From assembly GCA_027307295.1 (NCBI GenBank), contig DAHUXF010000005.1:1-25074 (forward strand): a stretch of 25,074 bases of DNA. Reading direction: 5' to 3'. Both the position numbers and the translations under genes were made by a program. The DNA is from Acidobacteriaceae bacterium (lineage in GTDB: Bacteria; Acidobacteriota; Terriglobia; Terriglobales; Acidobacteriaceae). The notes below the pieces were generated by a model that worked only from the letters and a program-made list of their open reading frames with translations, had not been told where the DNA came from and ran no database searches. Positions 24,958-25,074 of the stretch are shown here, one piece after another; within the stretch, counting starts at the first letter, position 1; each line of letters starts with the position of its first letter.

Positions 24958-25074
24958 TTGAATATCCTGGAAAACATTCCTCTTGCGCCCATCACCACCC
25001 TTAAAGTGGGCGGCCCAGCCCGTTATTTTGTTGACGCCCGGACTGAGCAGGAAGTTAAAGATTCCGTGGCTTAA
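24958..25074 (+). pseudogene. murB: murB-like N-terminus (UDP-N-acetylenolpyruvoylglucosamine reductase), stop in last codon
   Basis: From a TTG at 24958 the frame gives ENIPLAPITTLKVGGPARYF, a recognisable N-terminus of the FAD-dependent MurB that makes UDP-MurNAc for peptidoglycan. The family continues for about 300 residues, but here the frame meets TAA at 25072-25074, the last three bases of the window, after only 38 residues. This could be a true early stop, a sequence error, or an edge effect of the window or contig. No good ribosome binding site precedes the TTG, and the in-frame stop at 24940 excludes an earlier start. A taatct at 24940-24945 might be its -10. Confidence 0.55.

Overview
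The window most resembles a soil or sediment Acidobacteriota chromosome (Terriglobia/Koribacter-like). This is an inference from gene content: PEGA-domain Ser/Thr kinases, CBM9/DUF5916 outer-membrane proteins, a vanadium-haloperoxidase-type lipoprotein, paired M16 peptidases, a bacilliredoxin, moderate GC, and intergenic repeats of the 'cgcgaatcaacgcgaa' and 'agcattcagcaatcag' type. I see no tRNA, rRNA, CRISPR array or insertion sequence.

Layout. Positions 1-1804 (+) carry the 3' part of an M1 aminopeptidase. Positions 2103-5639 (+) hold a run of three enzymes: a polyprenyl-phosphate-type glycosyltransferase, a class I/II aminotransferase and a D-2-hydroxyacid dehydrogenase. Positions 5981-7318 (-) carry a BON-domain lipoprotein and purQ. 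A short AI-2E/PerM-like membrane protein follows at 7626-8093 (+). Positions 8112-12253 (-) encode two envelope proteins, a vanadium-dependent haloperoxidase-family lipoprotein and a CBM9/DUF5916 beta-barrel protein. Next come yebC (+) and a two-gene unit of an ATP-grasp ligase and a flavin-dependent monooxygenase (13811-15828, +). TypA/BipA, a PEGA-domain pseudokinase and a GAF protein lie on the - strand (16181-21049). Two overlapping M16 peptidase genes (+) follow, then a bacilliredoxin (-). The window closes on the first codons of a murB-like frame that meets a stop codon in its last three bases.

The most interesting element is the leader at 13562-13760 in front of the ATP-grasp/monooxygenase pair. 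It contains a 34-codon ORF (13605-13709) with five cysteine codons in seven (CCCMCTC). A strong intrinsic terminator (13733-13759) follows. The 5' arm of that terminator can pair instead with a segment just after the cysteine codons (13680-13687), which duplicates the terminator's 3' arm. This is the layout of a ribosome-mediated attenuator that reads cysteine supply. It fits the downstream monooxygenase, which resembles the SfnG/SsuD/DszA group that releases sulfur from organosulfur compounds. The regulator predicts a sulfur-starvation role for the ATP-grasp partner, which the protein sequence alone would not reveal.

Secondary points are a kinase-like receptor that has lost its catalytic Asp and Lys, an active/inactive M16 pair, a GAF protein of the free-Met-sulfoxide-reductase type without its cysteines, possible leaderless starts, and a dispersed intergenic repeat present at least twice.
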